In this document: piece after piece, positions 42,648 to 52,219 of the stretch
How the letters are laid out: every line of letters begins with the position of its first letter
Position numbering within the stretch: position 1 is the stretch's first letter
Assembly (NCBI GenBank): GCA_963843685.1
Contig: CAWJLO010000008.1
Location: 248,001-312,000, forward strand
Direction of reading: 5' to 3'
Length of the DNA stretch: 64,000 bases
DNA from: DASQHL01 sp963843685
GTDB taxonomy: Bacteria > Chloroflexota > Dehalococcoidia > DSTF01 > JACRBR01
Program-made: the position numbers and the translations under genes
The notes under the pieces: generated by a model
Told to the model about the DNA's origin: nothing
Seen by the model: only the letters and a program-made list of their open reading frames with translations
Database searches by the model: none

Positions 42648-43589
42648 GTGCCGGCGAAGAAGAAGCGCACATCGAGCGTCGAGCTGTCGCGGCTGAAGGT
42701 GCTGGCGGCGGGAGACGAGCGCTCATTCCTGGCGTACGCGGTCGAAATGCTCGAGTCCGGCAACCGGCTGGCGCGGGAGGCGGCGCTCGAGGCGCTCGTG
42801 GAGCGGCCGCTGCCTGGTGCACGGGAGGCGCTGCGAGCGCTGTACTTCGAGCTGGCGGCGGACGGGCTGAAGCGCGACCAGGGCGCGACGATGCGCGTCG
42901 CCATCCTCAAGATCCTGCAGGCCATCGACGACGTGCGTGACCGCGACATCGCGATGAGCGCGGCGGACGCGCACGAGATCGCGTTCGGCGACGACACCGC
43001 ATGGCCGCTGCGGGTGCACGGGCTGCGGCTGATGGCCGATCTCGATCCGGACGTATTGCCGTTTGTGGCGGTCGAGCACCTGGACGACCGCAGAGGCGAG
43101 GGGGTCGAGCCAGCGAGCACCGCGCTGCAACTCCTCGCCGGCACTGGCAATTATGTCGCGTTGTACCAGTGGCTGATCTCCGGCGACCACTCCCCCGACA
43201 CGGTGACGGCCGCGTTCGAGCTGCTGGCGGAGGGGCCGCGAGAGATCGTCGGGCGGTACGTGGCGCGCACGAAGGAATCGGCGCTGCGCCGGGGCGAGGA
43301 CGAGTTCACGATCGCACTTGCGGACGCGATCGTCCGGCTGGAGCTGGCGGAGAACTACGGGGCGCTGAAGGAGCTGATGTTCGCGAAGATCTCGGACGAG
43401 CTGTACAACTACCTCGCCGTGCTGCTGGCCGGGACGAACCGCCGTGAGCTGCTGGCCATCCTCGAGGAGCAGCTACATCGCGGACGGCGTCCGAAGGTGG
43501 TGGCGGAGGCGCTACGGCTGCGGTCGACGCCGGAGCAGCAGGCGATCCTCGATCGATGGGAGTCCGGCGAAGAACGGGCGACGGACTGA
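42648..43589 (+). CDS. HEAT-like all-helical protein of unknown function
   Basis: The protein is 313 aa. It is entirely helical with amphipathic pairs such as NRLAREAALEALVERPL, TMRVAILKILQAID and WPLRVHGLRLMADLDPDVL, spaced like HEAT/armadillo repeats. The N-terminus is Lys-rich (PAKKKRTSSVEL). No catalytic motif is seen. GTG 42648 is the first start after the ispG terminator; a GGAGC precedes it. It is probably a protein-protein scaffold, but partner and role are unknown. Confidence 0.65.
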   Translation: MPAKKKRTSSVELSRLKVLAAGDERSFLAYAVEMLESGNRLAREAALEALVERPLPGAREALRALYFELAADGLKRDQGATMRVAILKILQAIDDVRDRDIAMSAADAHEIAFGDDTAWPLRVHGLRLMADLDPDVLPFVAVEHLDDRRGEGVEPASTALQLLAGTGNYVALYQWLISGDHSPDTVTAAFELLAEGPREIVGRYVARTKESALRRGEDEFTIALADAIVRLELAENYGALKELMFAKISDELYNYLAVLLAGTNRRELLAILEEQLHRGRRPKVVAEALRLRSTPEQQAILDRWESGEERATD

Positions 43590-43632
43590 CGCCTGCGCGC
43601 GTTCCCGCGCGATTCGCTACACTCCGCGCACT

Positions 43633-44466
43633 GTGTCAGACAAGGTCGCATCCGCCTCCGAGCACATGGACGCGAACCAGCGTCACTGGGACTCCGTCGT
43701 CTCCGTACACACGGAGTCCGAGTTCTACGACGTCGCCAGCTTCAGAGCGGGACGGTCGAAGCTGAAGCCGGTCGAGCTGGCGGAACTGGGCGACGTGCGC
43801 GGGAAGACGCTGTTGCACCTGCAGTGCCATTTCGGGATGGACACGCTGAGCTGGGCGCGCAATGAGGGCGCGCTCGTCACCGGGGCCGACTTCTCGCTGA
43901 ACGCGATCGAGGAGGCGCGGGGGCTGGCTGCTGAGCTGGGTATCGACGCGCGTTTCGTGCAGTCGAACGTGTACGACCTGCCGCAGAACCTCGAGGGGCA
44001 GTTCGACGTCGTGTTCACGTCGTACGGAGTGCTGGGCTGGCTGCCGGACCTGGCGCGCTGGGCGCAGGTGGCGGCGCACTTCGTGAAGCCCGGGGGCACG
44101 TTCTACATCGTCGAGTTCCACCCGTTCTCGCAGGTGTTCGACGAGTCCGCCGTGGATGACCTGCACGTCCGCTATCCGTACTTCGAGACGGGAGAGCCGC
44201 TGCTGGACGACTCCGGCCAGGACTACGCGAACCCGGAGGCGACGTTTGAGCATCGAGTGACGTACTGGTTTCCGCACCCGCTGGCAGACGTCGTGACGTC
44301 GCTCATCGACGCGGGGCTGCGGATCGAGTTCCTGCACGAGTTCCCGTTCAGCACGTACCAGTTCCTGCCGATCACACACCGGCTGGCCGACGGCACTGTG
44401 CGGCTGCTGAAGCACGACGGCTGCGTCCCGCTGCTCTATTCGATCAAGGCGACAAAGCCGGCGTAG
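43633..44466 (+). CDS. Class I SAM-dependent methyltransferase
   Basis: The protein is 277 aa. Motif I is unusual, LLHLQCHFGMDTLSWA, followed by GADFSLNAIEEA, FDVVFTSYGVLGWLPDL and FVKPGGTFYIVEFHPF. The glycine-rich loop is HLQCHFGMDT in place of ExGxGxG, a form seen in several bacterial methyltransferases of this type. The substrate is unknown. The GTG at 43633 has TACACT nine bases upstream (43618-43623) and no Shine-Dalgarno. Confidence 0.82.
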   Translation: MSDKVASASEHMDANQRHWDSVVSVHTESEFYDVASFRAGRSKLKPVELAELGDVRGKTLLHLQCHFGMDTLSWARNEGALVTGADFSLNAIEEARGLAAELGIDARFVQSNVYDLPQNLEGQFDVVFTSYGVLGWLPDLARWAQVAAHFVKPGGTFYIVEFHPFSQVFDESAVDDLHVRYPYFETGEPLLDDSGQDYANPEATFEHRVTYWFPHPLADVVTSLIDAGLRIEFLHEFPFSTYQFLPITHRLADGTVRLLKHDGCVPLLYSIKATKPA

Positions 44467-44486
44467 CCCGTCGCGCGCCCCTTCAC

Positions 44487-44492
44487 TACACT
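44487..44492 (+). promoter_or_regulatory. Candidate -10 box for a leaderless glpK transcript
   Basis: TACACT ends exactly six bases before the glpK ATG, and no Shine-Dalgarno is present. Confidence 0.45.
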
Positions 44493-44498
44493 GCGGCC

Positions 44499-45992
44499 AT
44501 GGCGGAGTACGTCCTCGCGCTCGACCAGGGCACGTCCAGCTCACGCGCGATCCTCTTCGACCGGGGCGGCGCGCCGGTCGCGCAGGCGTCGTGTGAGTTC
44601 CCGCAGATCTACCCACAGCCCGGCTGGGTCTCGCACGATCCCGAAGCGATCTGGGCGTCGCAACTGGAGGCGGCGCGCGGGGTGCTCGCGAAGTCGAAGA
44701 CGCGTGCCGAAGACGTGGCCGCCATCGGCATCACGAACCAGCGCGAGACGGCGATCGTGTGGGAGCGGGCGGGCGGGCGGGCCGTGGCGGATGCCGTGGT
44801 GTGGCAGTGCCGGCGGACGGCGGCGATCTGCGAGGAGCTGCGCGCGCGCGGGCTGGAGCCGGAGGTGCGCTCGCGCACGGGTCTGCTGATCGACGCGTAC
44901 TTTTCGGGGACGAAGGTGCGGTGGCTGCTCGACAACGCAGGGTCTGATCTGCAGCGGCGCGCCGAGGCCGGAGAGCTGGCGTTCGGCACCGTGGACTCGT
45001 GGCTGATCCACAAGCTGACGGGTGGCAAGCGGCACGCGATCGACGCGACCAACGCATCCCGGACGATGCTGTACAACCTGCGCGACGGTGACTGGGACGA
45101 GCGGATGCTCGCCGAGCTGCGGGTGCCGCGCGCGATGCTACCGCAAGTCGTCGACAGCAGCGGCGTCGTCGCGGAGACGGACCCGGCCATCTTCGGGCGC
45201 GCGATCCCGATCGCCGGGATCGCGGGAGACCAGCAGGCGGCGCTGTTCGGGCAGGGGTGCTTCGAGGCGGGCAACGCGAAGAATACGTACGGGACGGGCT
45301 GCTTCATCCTGCAGCACACGGGCACGGCGCCGGTGTTCTCCCAGAACGGGCTGCTCACCACCGTGGCCTCGCGCATCGGCGGAGTCCAGCGGTTCGCCGT
45401 CGAAGGCGCCATCTTCATCGCGGGGGCGGCGGTGCAGTGGCTGCGGGACGGGCTGGGCATCATCAAGACGGCGGCGGAGAGCGAGCAACTCGCGGGCTCG
45501 GTCGCGTCGAGCGGCGGCGTGTACGTCGTGCCGGCGTTCGCCGGGCTGGGGGCGCCGCACTGGGACATGTACGCGCGCGGGACGATCGTCGGGATCACGG
45601 GAGGGACGACGGCGGCGCACATCGCGCGGGCTACGCTGGAGTCGATCGCCTTGCAGACGCTCGACGTGGTGGAGCTGATGGAGCGCGAGACGGGCGTGCG
45701 CATGGCGGAGCTGCGCGTCGACGGCGGTGCGGTGGCCAACGACCTGCTGATGCAGATCCAGGCCGACGTGCTGGGCCGTCCGGTGGTCCGATCGGCGACG
45801 GCCGAGACGACGGCGCTGGGCGCGGCGTACCTCGCAGGGCTGGCGGTTGGATTCTGGCGCGACCAGGACGAGATCCGGCGCATCTGGCGGTCCGGCGGCC
45901 GGTTCGAGCCGTCGATGGCCGCGAGCGAGCGCGAGGCGCTCGTCGGCGGCTGGCGGCGCGCGGTCGAGCGAGCCAAGGGCTGGGCTTCGTGA
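44499..45992 (+). CDS. glpK: Glycerol kinase
   Basis: The protein is 497 aa. It contains LALDQGTSSSRAILFD (phosphate 1), GITNQRETAIVWER, WLIHKLTGG, GIAGDQQAALFGQGCFE and AVEGAIFIAGAAVQWL, all glycerol-kinase FGGY motifs. It phosphorylates glycerol to glycerol-3-phosphate. It begins just after a TACACT box and is probably leaderless. Its stop overlaps the GTG of the glycerol-3-phosphate dehydrogenase (GTGA), forming a glpK-glpD pair. No glpF facilitator is nearby. Confidence 0.96.
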   Translation: MAEYVLALDQGTSSSRAILFDRGGAPVAQASCEFPQIYPQPGWVSHDPEAIWASQLEAARGVLAKSKTRAEDVAAIGITNQRETAIVWERAGGRAVADAVVWQCRRTAAICEELRARGLEPEVRSRTGLLIDAYFSGTKVRWLLDNAGSDLQRRAEAGELAFGTVDSWLIHKLTGGKRHAIDATNASRTMLYNLRDGDWDERMLAELRVPRAMLPQVVDSSGVVAETDPAIFGRAIPIAGIAGDQQAALFGQGCFEAGNAKNTYGTGCFILQHTGTAPVFSQNGLLTTVASRIGGVQRFAVEGAIFIAGAAVQWLRDGLGIIKTAAESEQLAGSVASSGGVYVVPAFAGLGAPHWDMYARGTIVGITGGTTAAHIARATLESIALQTLDVVELMERETGVRMAELRVDGGAVANDLLMQIQADVLGRPVVRSATAETTALGAAYLAGLAVGFWRDQDEIRRIWRSGGRFEPSMAASEREALVGGWRRAVERAKGWAS

Positions 45993-47591
45993 GACGACGC
46001 CCGGCCACGGTCGCCGGCGACAAGTTCGACGTCGTGGTGATCGGCGGGGGGATCAACGGGGCAGGGATCGCCCGCGAGGCGGCGCTGGCGGGATATCGCA
46101 CGCTGCTGGTCGAACGGCTTGGACTTCGGCGGGGGCACGACGTCGCGGGCGACGCGGCTGATCCACGGCGGGCTGCGCTATCTCGAGCACGGCGAACTGG
46201 GGCTCGTGCACGAGTCGCTCTCCGACCGGGAGGAGCTGGTGCGGACGGCGCCCCACCTCGTGCGGCCGCTGCGTCTGCTCGTGCCGGTGTACGCGGGCGA
46301 CGCGCGACCGCCGTGGAAGATCCGCGCGGGGCTGACGTTGTACGACGCACTGTCGTTCAGGAAGTCGCTGCCGCGCCATCGGGCGATCCCGTCGAAACAG
46401 GTCGATCGCTACGCGCCCGGGCTGAATCGCGACGGGCTGCGGGCGGCGTATGCGTTTTACGACGCGCAGGTGCAGTTCCCGGAGCGGCTGGCGATCGAGG
46501 CGGTGCGCGATCTCGTCGACGCGGGGGGCGTGGCGCTGAACCATACGGCGTGCGTCGGGCTTGTCTCTCCGGCGCACGTGCTGCACGGCGTACGGCTGCG
46601 CGACGAGATCACGGAGGAGACGTTCGAGGTCGAGACCAAGGTCGCGGTGAACGCGGCAGGGCCGTGGGTGGACGAAGTGCTCGGGGGGACGGACGCGGAA
46701 CGGCACGAGCGGCTGATCGGCGGGACGAAGGGGAGCCATCTCGTCGCCGATTGGCCGGGGGCGCCCAAACAGGCGATCTTCGCCACGGCGAAGCAGGACG
46801 GGCGGCCGTTCTTCATCCTGCCGTGGTATCGCTACACGCTCATCGGCACGACGGACCTGCGCTACGACGGCGACCCGTCATCGGCGCAATGCACGGCGGA
46901 CGAGCTGCGATATCTGCTCGACGAGGCGACGCGACTGTTCCCGGCCACGCCGCTGACGAAAGAGCAGGTGCTGTACACCTACTCCGGCGTGCGGCCGCTG
47001 CCGTATGCGCCAGGGCGCGACGAGAGTTCGATCACGCGGAGCCACTTCATCGTGGACCACGTGAAGACGGGCGGGCCGAGCGGGCTGCTCTCGATCGTCG
47101 GGGGGAAGCTGACGACGTATCGGTCGCTGGCGCGGCTGGCCGTGCCGGCCATCGCGAAGCACGTGGCGGCGAGCGGCGGCAAGGCGCAACACGCGGCTGA
47201 CAACGGAGGCTGGATGTCGGAGGCTGGAGTGGCCGATCCGCTCGCGCTGTATGGCGCGCACTCGGGCGAGGTGAGAGCACTGATTGAAGCGGATCCGGCG
47301 CTGGGCGAGCGGATCTGCGAGCACAACCCCGAGGTGCTGGCGCAGGTGGCGTACGCCGTCGAGCGGGAAGACGCGGCGACGCTCGCCGACGTGCTGTTGC
47401 GGCGGCTGCCGTGCGGCTGGAGCGCGTGCCACGCGCTGGACGGCGCGGAGCGGGCGGCGAAGGTGATGGCGGCGCGGCTGGGCTGGGATGAAGCGGGCGT
47501 GGTGGCCGAGGTGGCGTCGTACCGGCAGGAGCTGGCGGAGACGCTGGTGCCCGTGAGCGCGATCGAAGGCGGCGCCGGAGTCGACCGTTGA
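45989..47591 (+). CDS. glpD: Glycerol-3-phosphate dehydrogenase (FAD), frameshifted
   Basis: The first frame starts at GTG 45989, overlapping the glpK stop, and carries the FAD motif VVVIGGGINGAGIAREAAL. At 46119-46120 an extra T shifts the frame; removing it joins VERL to DFGGGTTSRATRLIHGGLRYL of the second frame. The rest has the GlpD signature GTKGSHLV and ends at 47591. The intact product would be about 533 aa and oxidises glycerol-3-phosphate to DHAP, feeding electrons to quinone. The lesion sits in a GCTTGG context identical to one in mrfA. Confidence 0.9.
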
Positions 47592-47817
47592 CGCGATGGA
47601 CGGTGGCGGCTACGATTCTCCCGAATCCGATGATGTGCGCGATGATAAAGCTGCGACGCTAACGTCCGCCGCCCGGCGGACACCCCGGCCGTAACGCCGG
47701 CCGGGTCCACCTCTGTCACAGACCCGTGTTTACGTGCCTGCTGACGGCGTCGACGCCGCGCGTCTCATCGTGATCATGATCTCCCGCGACGTCGCGCCTC
47801 CAGGCCGGAGGTGCAAG
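47592..47817. other. Spacer with two strong hairpins before the Erm-like gene
   Basis: GTCCGCC-GCCC-GGCGGAC (47664-47681) and CCCGGCCG-TAACGC-CGGCCGGG (47684-47705) form adjacent stems. No T-run follows, so they are not classic terminators. They could mark the end of glpD or act as a leader structure for the methylase. No -35/-10 pair was found. Confidence 0.5.
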
Positions 47818-48636
47818 ATGCGTCGCCCTGATCCGAGAGTCACACAACGCCGTCCCGAGCTGTCCCAGCACTTTCTCCGCGACGGTGCGGCACGAGCGCT
47901 CGTGCGCGGGTTGCGCTGGCCGCCCGGAACGCTCGTCGTGGAGCCGGGAGCGGGCGACGGCGCGCTCACGGTCGCGCTCGCGGAGCGCGGGTTCCGCGTG
48001 CTCGCCGTTGAGCGCGACGAGCGGTTGTACCGGCTGCTGGAGGCGCGCGTGTCGCGGTACGCCGACGTCCGCTGCGCGCACGGCGACTTCCTGACGACGG
48101 CGCTGCCGAACGCACCCTACAACGTCGTGTCGAACTTGCCGTACGGGATCACGGCGGCGCTGGTGCGGAAGCTGCTGCACGCGGCGCGGCCGCCCGATGA
48201 GGCCGTGCTGGTCGTACAGCGGGAAGCGGCGCAGAAGTTCGCGGGTGCGCCACGAGAGACGCTGTTCTCGCTGCTGCACAAGCCGTGGTTCGAGATCGAG
48301 ATCGCCGGCACGATGCGGCGTGGCGACTTCGTGCCGGCGCCACGGGTGCAGAGTGACGTGCTGCACCTCCGGCGCAGAACGGCTCCGCTCATCACAACGA
48401 GACAGGCGAAGGCGTATCGCTCCTTCATCGGCGCAACGTTCGGGCACGGTGCGGGCGACGTGTCGCGAGCGCTCCGGCCGTACCTGACGGCGACGCAGGT
48501 GAGGCGGCTCGGGCGCGATCTGGCCTTCAACGGACACGCCGCGACCTCGCAGCTTGCGTTCGAGCAGTGGCTGGCGGTGTTCCGGTTCGTGGAACACGAG
48601 TGCCTGGGCCACGATCCTACGCGATGGGCGGCGTAG
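47818..48636 (+). CDS. Erm/KsgA-family rRNA adenine N6-dimethyltransferase, Erm-like
   Basis: The protein is 272 aa from ATG 47818, which has GGAGGT five bases upstream. It contains RRPELSQHFLRDGAAR, motif I VVEPGAGDGALTVALAERG, the VERDERL acidic motif, HGDFLTTALP and motif IV VVSNLPYGITAALVRKLL. The QHFL entry and NLPY are common to KsgA and Erm. The short, basic C-terminus and the ALTVALAERG pattern look more like actinobacterial Erm enzymes (23S A2058 methylation, macrolide resistance) than KsgA. The frame is open further upstream to 47734. A second copy elsewhere would be expected to be ksgA if this is Erm. Confidence 0.7.
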   Translation: MRRPDPRVTQRRPELSQHFLRDGAARALVRGLRWPPGTLVVEPGAGDGALTVALAERGFRVLAVERDERLYRLLEARVSRYADVRCAHGDFLTTALPNAPYNVVSNLPYGITAALVRKLLHAARPPDEAVLVVQREAAQKFAGAPRETLFSLLHKPWFEIEIAGTMRRGDFVPAPRVQSDVLHLRRRTAPLITTRQAKAYRSFIGATFGHGAGDVSRALRPYLTATQVRRLGRDLAFNGHAATSQLAFEQWLAVFRFVEHECLGHDPTRWAA

Positions 48637-49533
48637 CTAGAGCAGGTACTTCTTCGGGGCGCCGGAGGGCTGGCGGCGGAAGTTGTGGACGAGCCAGCGC
48701 TTGAAGCCGTCGGACTCGACTTCGTCGATGCGAGCGCGGTTCGGGTCGTCAAGCGAGGTCTGCACGCGCGAGCGGTAGTCGCCGTAGGCGGCGTGGGTCT
48801 CCGGGGTCACGTTCAGGACGTCGTGCATGTGGGCGGCGACGGCGAGCTGGCGTTCGCAGAGGCGAAGCAGCCAGCCGAGCTCGATCTCCGCCCAGGCGAC
48901 GTGGAAGGCGGCATCGGCGAACGAGTAGGCGAGGCGCGCGTTGTTCGACTCGGGGCCGACCTCGAGCAGCGTGGCGCCGAAGTTCGGGCGGCCGAGGTCA
49001 CTGGCGGCGCGATAGACCGGGCGCAGGAGGTCGTCGGCGGCGAGCGTGGAGCCGGCGAAGTAGTGGCCGAGGCCGACGTCGAACGCCTTGTGCTCCTCGT
49101 CCGGCTTGAGGTGGCCGAGCAGCCAGCCGACGTACTCGCCCATCTCCTGCTCCTTGAGCTGGTGCTCGGCGGCGATCAGCTCGCACGCCGAACGCACCAG
49201 GTTCGGGACGCTGGCATAGGAGCCGCGCGTGACGAGCAGGCAGGCATCGGCAAGCGCCTGGTAGACGCGCGACCACGTGCTCACGACGGCGGCGTAGACG
49301 TGCGTGCGGTACCGGGAGTGCGCGGAGTCGTTCAGGATGCGGAGCTGGAGGGCCATGCCCTCGGCGAACAGCCGGAGGTCCTTGCCGAGCACGAACTGCG
49401 CCTGGCGATAGGCGTCGTGCGCGGCGGGAGGCGCGGAGTCGTCGGGCTTGCCGGGGAGGGCGAAGGCCCCGGGGAAGTCGATGCCGCTGACACGCTGGCC
49501 GGGCGTCGGCAACGCGTTGGGATCCTGCGTCAT
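48637..49533 (-). CDS. Hypothetical protein, helical, 298 aa
   Basis: I do not recognise a family. The sequence is soluble and mostly helical, with conserved-looking stretches THVYAAVVSTWSRVYQAL, SACELIAAEHQLKEQEMGEY and DAAFHVAWAEIELGWLLRL. It resembles proteins of the DUF5677/RiboL-PSP type in helix pattern, but that is weak. Its ATG overlaps the stop of the J-domain gene (ATGA), so the two form an operon and may act together. Confidence 0.6.
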   Translation of the reverse strand: MTQDPNALPTPGQRVSGIDFPGAFALPGKPDDSAPPAAHDAYRQAQFVLGKDLRLFAEGMALQLRILNDSAHSRYRTHVYAAVVSTWSRVYQALADACLLVTRGSYASVPNLVRSACELIAAEHQLKEQEMGEYVGWLLGHLKPDEEHKAFDVGLGHYFAGSTLAADDLLRPVYRAASDLGRPNFGATLLEVGPESNNARLAYSFADAAFHVAWAEIELGWLLRLCERQLAVAAHMHDVLNVTPETHAAYGDYRSRVQTSLDDPNRARIDEVESDGFKRWLVHNFRRQPSGAPKKYLL

Positions 49534-50226
49534 CGTGGCCGGACCGCACGGCGGCGACGCGTAGGGACGTAGGCGGAAGTCGAAGATGGAGGCTTGCGGC
49601 GCTTCGGCTCGTAGCCGGTGATCTTCACCGGAACGACGCCGGTCCAGTCACCGGCGACGAACACTACGCGCGAGACGCCGGGGAACTGGACCTTGCTGGA
49701 GATCACGTCCACGTCGAACTCGGCGGTCTCCCCGGGGCCGACCGTCAGCTCGCCGATGGGGCCCCACACCCACGGTTCCGACGTGGACACGTCGCCGACG
49801 AGGGTGCAGTCGCATTCGTTGATGACGCGCACCGTGCGCCTGACGCGCGGACGGGCACGGAGGTCGGCGACGTTGACCTCCAGCTCATCCGGCTCAATGC
49901 GCGGCTCCCGCCTGTGGACGTGGGCGGGACGCCGCGGGGACACGTTCTCGGCGACGATGTCCTCCCAGTCGGGCTGCTCGGCCCAGATCTCGTAGCGGCG
50001 GACGCTGGCGCGGCCGCGGCGGTCGTCGTAGGCGCGGCGCTTGTCGGGGTCGCCGACGGTCTCGAAGGCATCGTTGAGGAGCGCGGCCTTTCGGTTGGCG
50101 TCGGGGATCGTGGACGTTGGCGTCGGGGTGGACGGCGCGCATGAGGCGACGGTAGCTGCGCTTGATTTCAGCGTCGCTCGCGTCGGGGTGGACCTGGAGG
50201 GTGGCGTAGTAGTCTGGTTCAAGCAT
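49530..50226 (-). CDS. J-domain (DnaJ-like) protein with C-terminal beta domain, frameshifted
   Basis: The start at 50226 gives MLEPDYYATLQVHPDASDAE, then the HPD motif in RRLMRAVHPDANVHDP. At a GGGG run (50103-50106, plus strand) one extra base shifts the frame; removing it continues DANRKAALLNDAFETVGDPD and KRRAYDDR, completing helices of the J domain. The remaining roughly 145 residues carry a beta-rich domain (TVRVINECDCTLVGDV, FPGVSRVVFVAGDW). The HPD motif indicates stimulation of an Hsp70 ATPase; the C-terminal domain is unassigned. The intact length would be about 231 aa. Confidence 0.78.
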
Positions 50227-50310
50227 CTGTCGTCAGACACAGTTTACCGTCCCGCGAGCGAACGTCCGCGCGCGGGTGATCCTCGGCCGAGCCGCTGTCG
50301 TGCCGGATCT

Positions 50311-51612
50311 TCAGCCGCTCGCCGCCGTGCGCACCTTGAGCGCGTTCCAGCCTGCGTACTCGGCGGAGCGGCCGAGTTCTTCCTCGATACGGAGGAGCTG
50401 GTTGTACTTGGCGGTGCGCTCACCACGGGCGGGGGCGCCGGTCTTGATCTGGCCGCACCCGGAGGCGACGACGAGGTCGGAGATGGTGGAGTCTTCCGTC
50501 TCGCCGCTGCGGTGGCTGATGACGGAGGTCCAGCCGGCCTTCGCCGTCATGGCCATCGCCTCGAGCGTCTCCGTGAGGGTGCCAATCTGGTTGAGCTTGA
50601 TGAGCACGCTGTTTGCGGAGCGCTCGACGATGCCACGCTCGATGCGCTTCGTGTTGGTGACGAAGATGTCGTCGCCGACGATCTGGACGCGGTCGCCGAG
50701 GCGCTGCGAGAGGAGCGCCCAGCCGCGCCAGTCGTCCTCCGCCATGCCGTCCTCGAGGCTGACGATGGGGTACTTCTCGATCCACGAGGCCCAGTGGTCG
50801 GCCATCTCCTCGCTCGTGAGCGCTCGCTTCTCGATCGGCAGCACGTAGCGCTCCTGCTTGGCGTCCCACAGCTCGCTGGCGGCGGGATCGAGCGCGATGG
50901 CGACGTCCTTGCCGGCCTTGTATCCGGCGGACTCGATCGCCTCCAGGATCACCTCCACGGCCGGCTCGTTGCCGCCCAGGGACGGAGCGAAGCCGCCCTC
51001 GTCGCCGACGGATGTCTGGTGGCCACGCTTCCTGAGGCCCTTCGCGAGGGCGTGGTAGACCTCGACGGCCCAGCGCAGGCCCTCCTTGAAGTTGCTCGCG
51101 CCCAGCGGCATGACCATGAACTCCTGGAAGTCGGTGGAGTCGGTCGCGTGCTTGCCGCCGTTGAGAATGTTGAACATCGGAACCGGGAGGAGCCGCGCGG
51201 TCGGCCCGCCGAGGTAGCGCCAGAGCGGCGCGCCCGCGGACGCAGCGGCGGCACGAGCGTTGGCCAGCGATACGCCGAGGATTGCGTTCGCGCCGAGGCG
51301 TCCCTTGTCGGGCGTGCCATCGAGGGCGACGAGCTTGCGGTCGAGACCAGCCTGGTCGCCGGCGGGCATGCCGACGACCTCCGGCTCGATCTCGCGGTTG
51401 ACGTTGACGACGGCGTTCAGCACGCCCTTGCCGTCGTAGCGGGAGCGGTCGCCGTCACGGAGCTCGACGGCCTCGTGCTCGCCCGTGCTGGCGCCGGACG
51501 GGACGGCGGCGCGGCCGAAGGCGCCGTCGGTGAGATGGACATCGACCTCGATCGTGGGGTTGCCCCGTGAATCGAGGATCTCGCGCGCGTGGATCTTGGC
51601 GATGTCGGCCAT
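50311..51612 (-). CDS. eno: Enolase
   Basis: The protein is 433 aa. It contains AREILDSRGNPTIEVDV, PSGASTGEHEAVELRD, GDEGGFAPSLGGN, VGDDIFVTN (metal ligand) and LIKLNQIGTLTETLEA, the enolase signature. It interconverts 2-phosphoglycerate and phosphoenolpyruvate in glycolysis. A GAAAGGA ribosome binding site lies just upstream of the ATG at 51612. It is monocistronic. Confidence 0.98.
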   Translation of the reverse strand: MADIAKIHAREILDSRGNPTIEVDVHLTDGAFGRAAVPSGASTGEHEAVELRDGDRSRYDGKGVLNAVVNVNREIEPEVVGMPAGDQAGLDRKLVALDGTPDKGRLGANAILGVSLANARAAAASAGAPLWRYLGGPTARLLPVPMFNILNGGKHATDSTDFQEFMVMPLGASNFKEGLRWAVEVYHALAKGLRKRGHQTSVGDEGGFAPSLGGNEPAVEVILEAIESAGYKAGKDVAIALDPAASELWDAKQERYVLPIEKRALTSEEMADHWASWIEKYPIVSLEDGMAEDDWRGWALLSQRLGDRVQIVGDDIFVTNTKRIERGIVERSANSVLIKLNQIGTLTETLEAMAMTAKAGWTSVISHRSGETEDSTISDLVVASGCGQIKTGAPARGERTAKYNQLLRIEEELGRSAEYAGWNALKVRTAASG

Positions 51613-51668
51613 GGTGTCCTTTCGCTGCCGCGGAGTAGCGTCGCGGCGCCGCTCAAGCGTGCCTGATA

Positions 51669-52184
51669 TCAGGCCCCTTCGCGCCGCACGACGGCGAACG
51701 AGCCGGTCGCCGCGGCGACAAGCTTGCCGGTGTCGTCGGTCACGTGAGACTCAAGGAATACGACGGAGCGTCCGCGCTTGATGATCTGCGTCGCACAGGT
51801 AAGCCGGCCGGAGCGGACGCTCGCGAGATAGCTGATCTTGATCTCGATCGTGGCGCAGATCTCGCCCGGCGGCAGCGTGGACATCGTGGCGTTGCCCATG
51901 CTGTAGTCGACCATGACGTAGACGGCGCCGCCGTGGAGGACGCCGTGCGGGTTGAGGATCTCCGGCGCGACATCCAGGTAGTAGGTGGCGCGGCCGTCGG
52001 TGGCGCCGGCGTTGGTGATGTGCAGGAACTCGGCGATGGGGCCAATGCTGGCACCAGGGGCGCGCGCGCGATCGACGGCGCGGTTCATGGAACCGGCCCA
52101 GTCGAGCAGCCGCTGGCGCTGCGCGTCGTCGAGCACCTCCACGGCGGCGTCCAGCCGCGCGCGGAGCGCCTCATCAGCCATCAT
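51669..52184 (-). CDS. PaaI-family hotdog thioesterase
   Basis: The protein is 171 aa. It has HGGAVYVMVDYSMGNA (PaaI signature HGG-x-DxA-like), ICATIEIKISYLASVRSGRL and the strand SVVFLESHVTDDTGKLVAAATGSF. Hotdog thioesterases hydrolyse acyl-CoA such as phenylacetyl-CoA; the substrate is unassigned. Two tandem ATGs lie at 52184 and 52181; the second is six bases after a minus-strand TATCCT (52193-52188) and may be the true start. Confidence 0.85.
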   Translation of the reverse strand: MMADEALRARLDAAVEVLDDAQRQRLLDWAGSMNRAVDRARAPGASIGPIAEFLHITNAGATDGRATYYLDVAPEILNPHGVLHGGAVYVMVDYSMGNATMSTLPPGEICATIEIKISYLASVRSGRLTCATQIIKRGRSVVFLESHVTDDTGKLVAAATGSFAVVRREGA

Positions 52185-52187
52185 CGG

Positions 52188-52193
52188 AGGATA
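52188..52193 (-). promoter_or_regulatory. Candidate -10 box for a leaderless thioesterase transcript
   Basis: TATCCT on the minus strand is followed by CCGATG and then ATG at 52181, the same six-base spacing seen at other genes. Confidence 0.4.
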
Positions 52194-52219
52194 CCGACGG
52201 GGAGAACAGCGCGCGAGGC

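Noticed and set aside
47664..47705. Calling the two hairpins after glpD an intrinsic terminator
   Set aside because: Neither stem is followed by a T-run, so this was kept as an unassigned structure.
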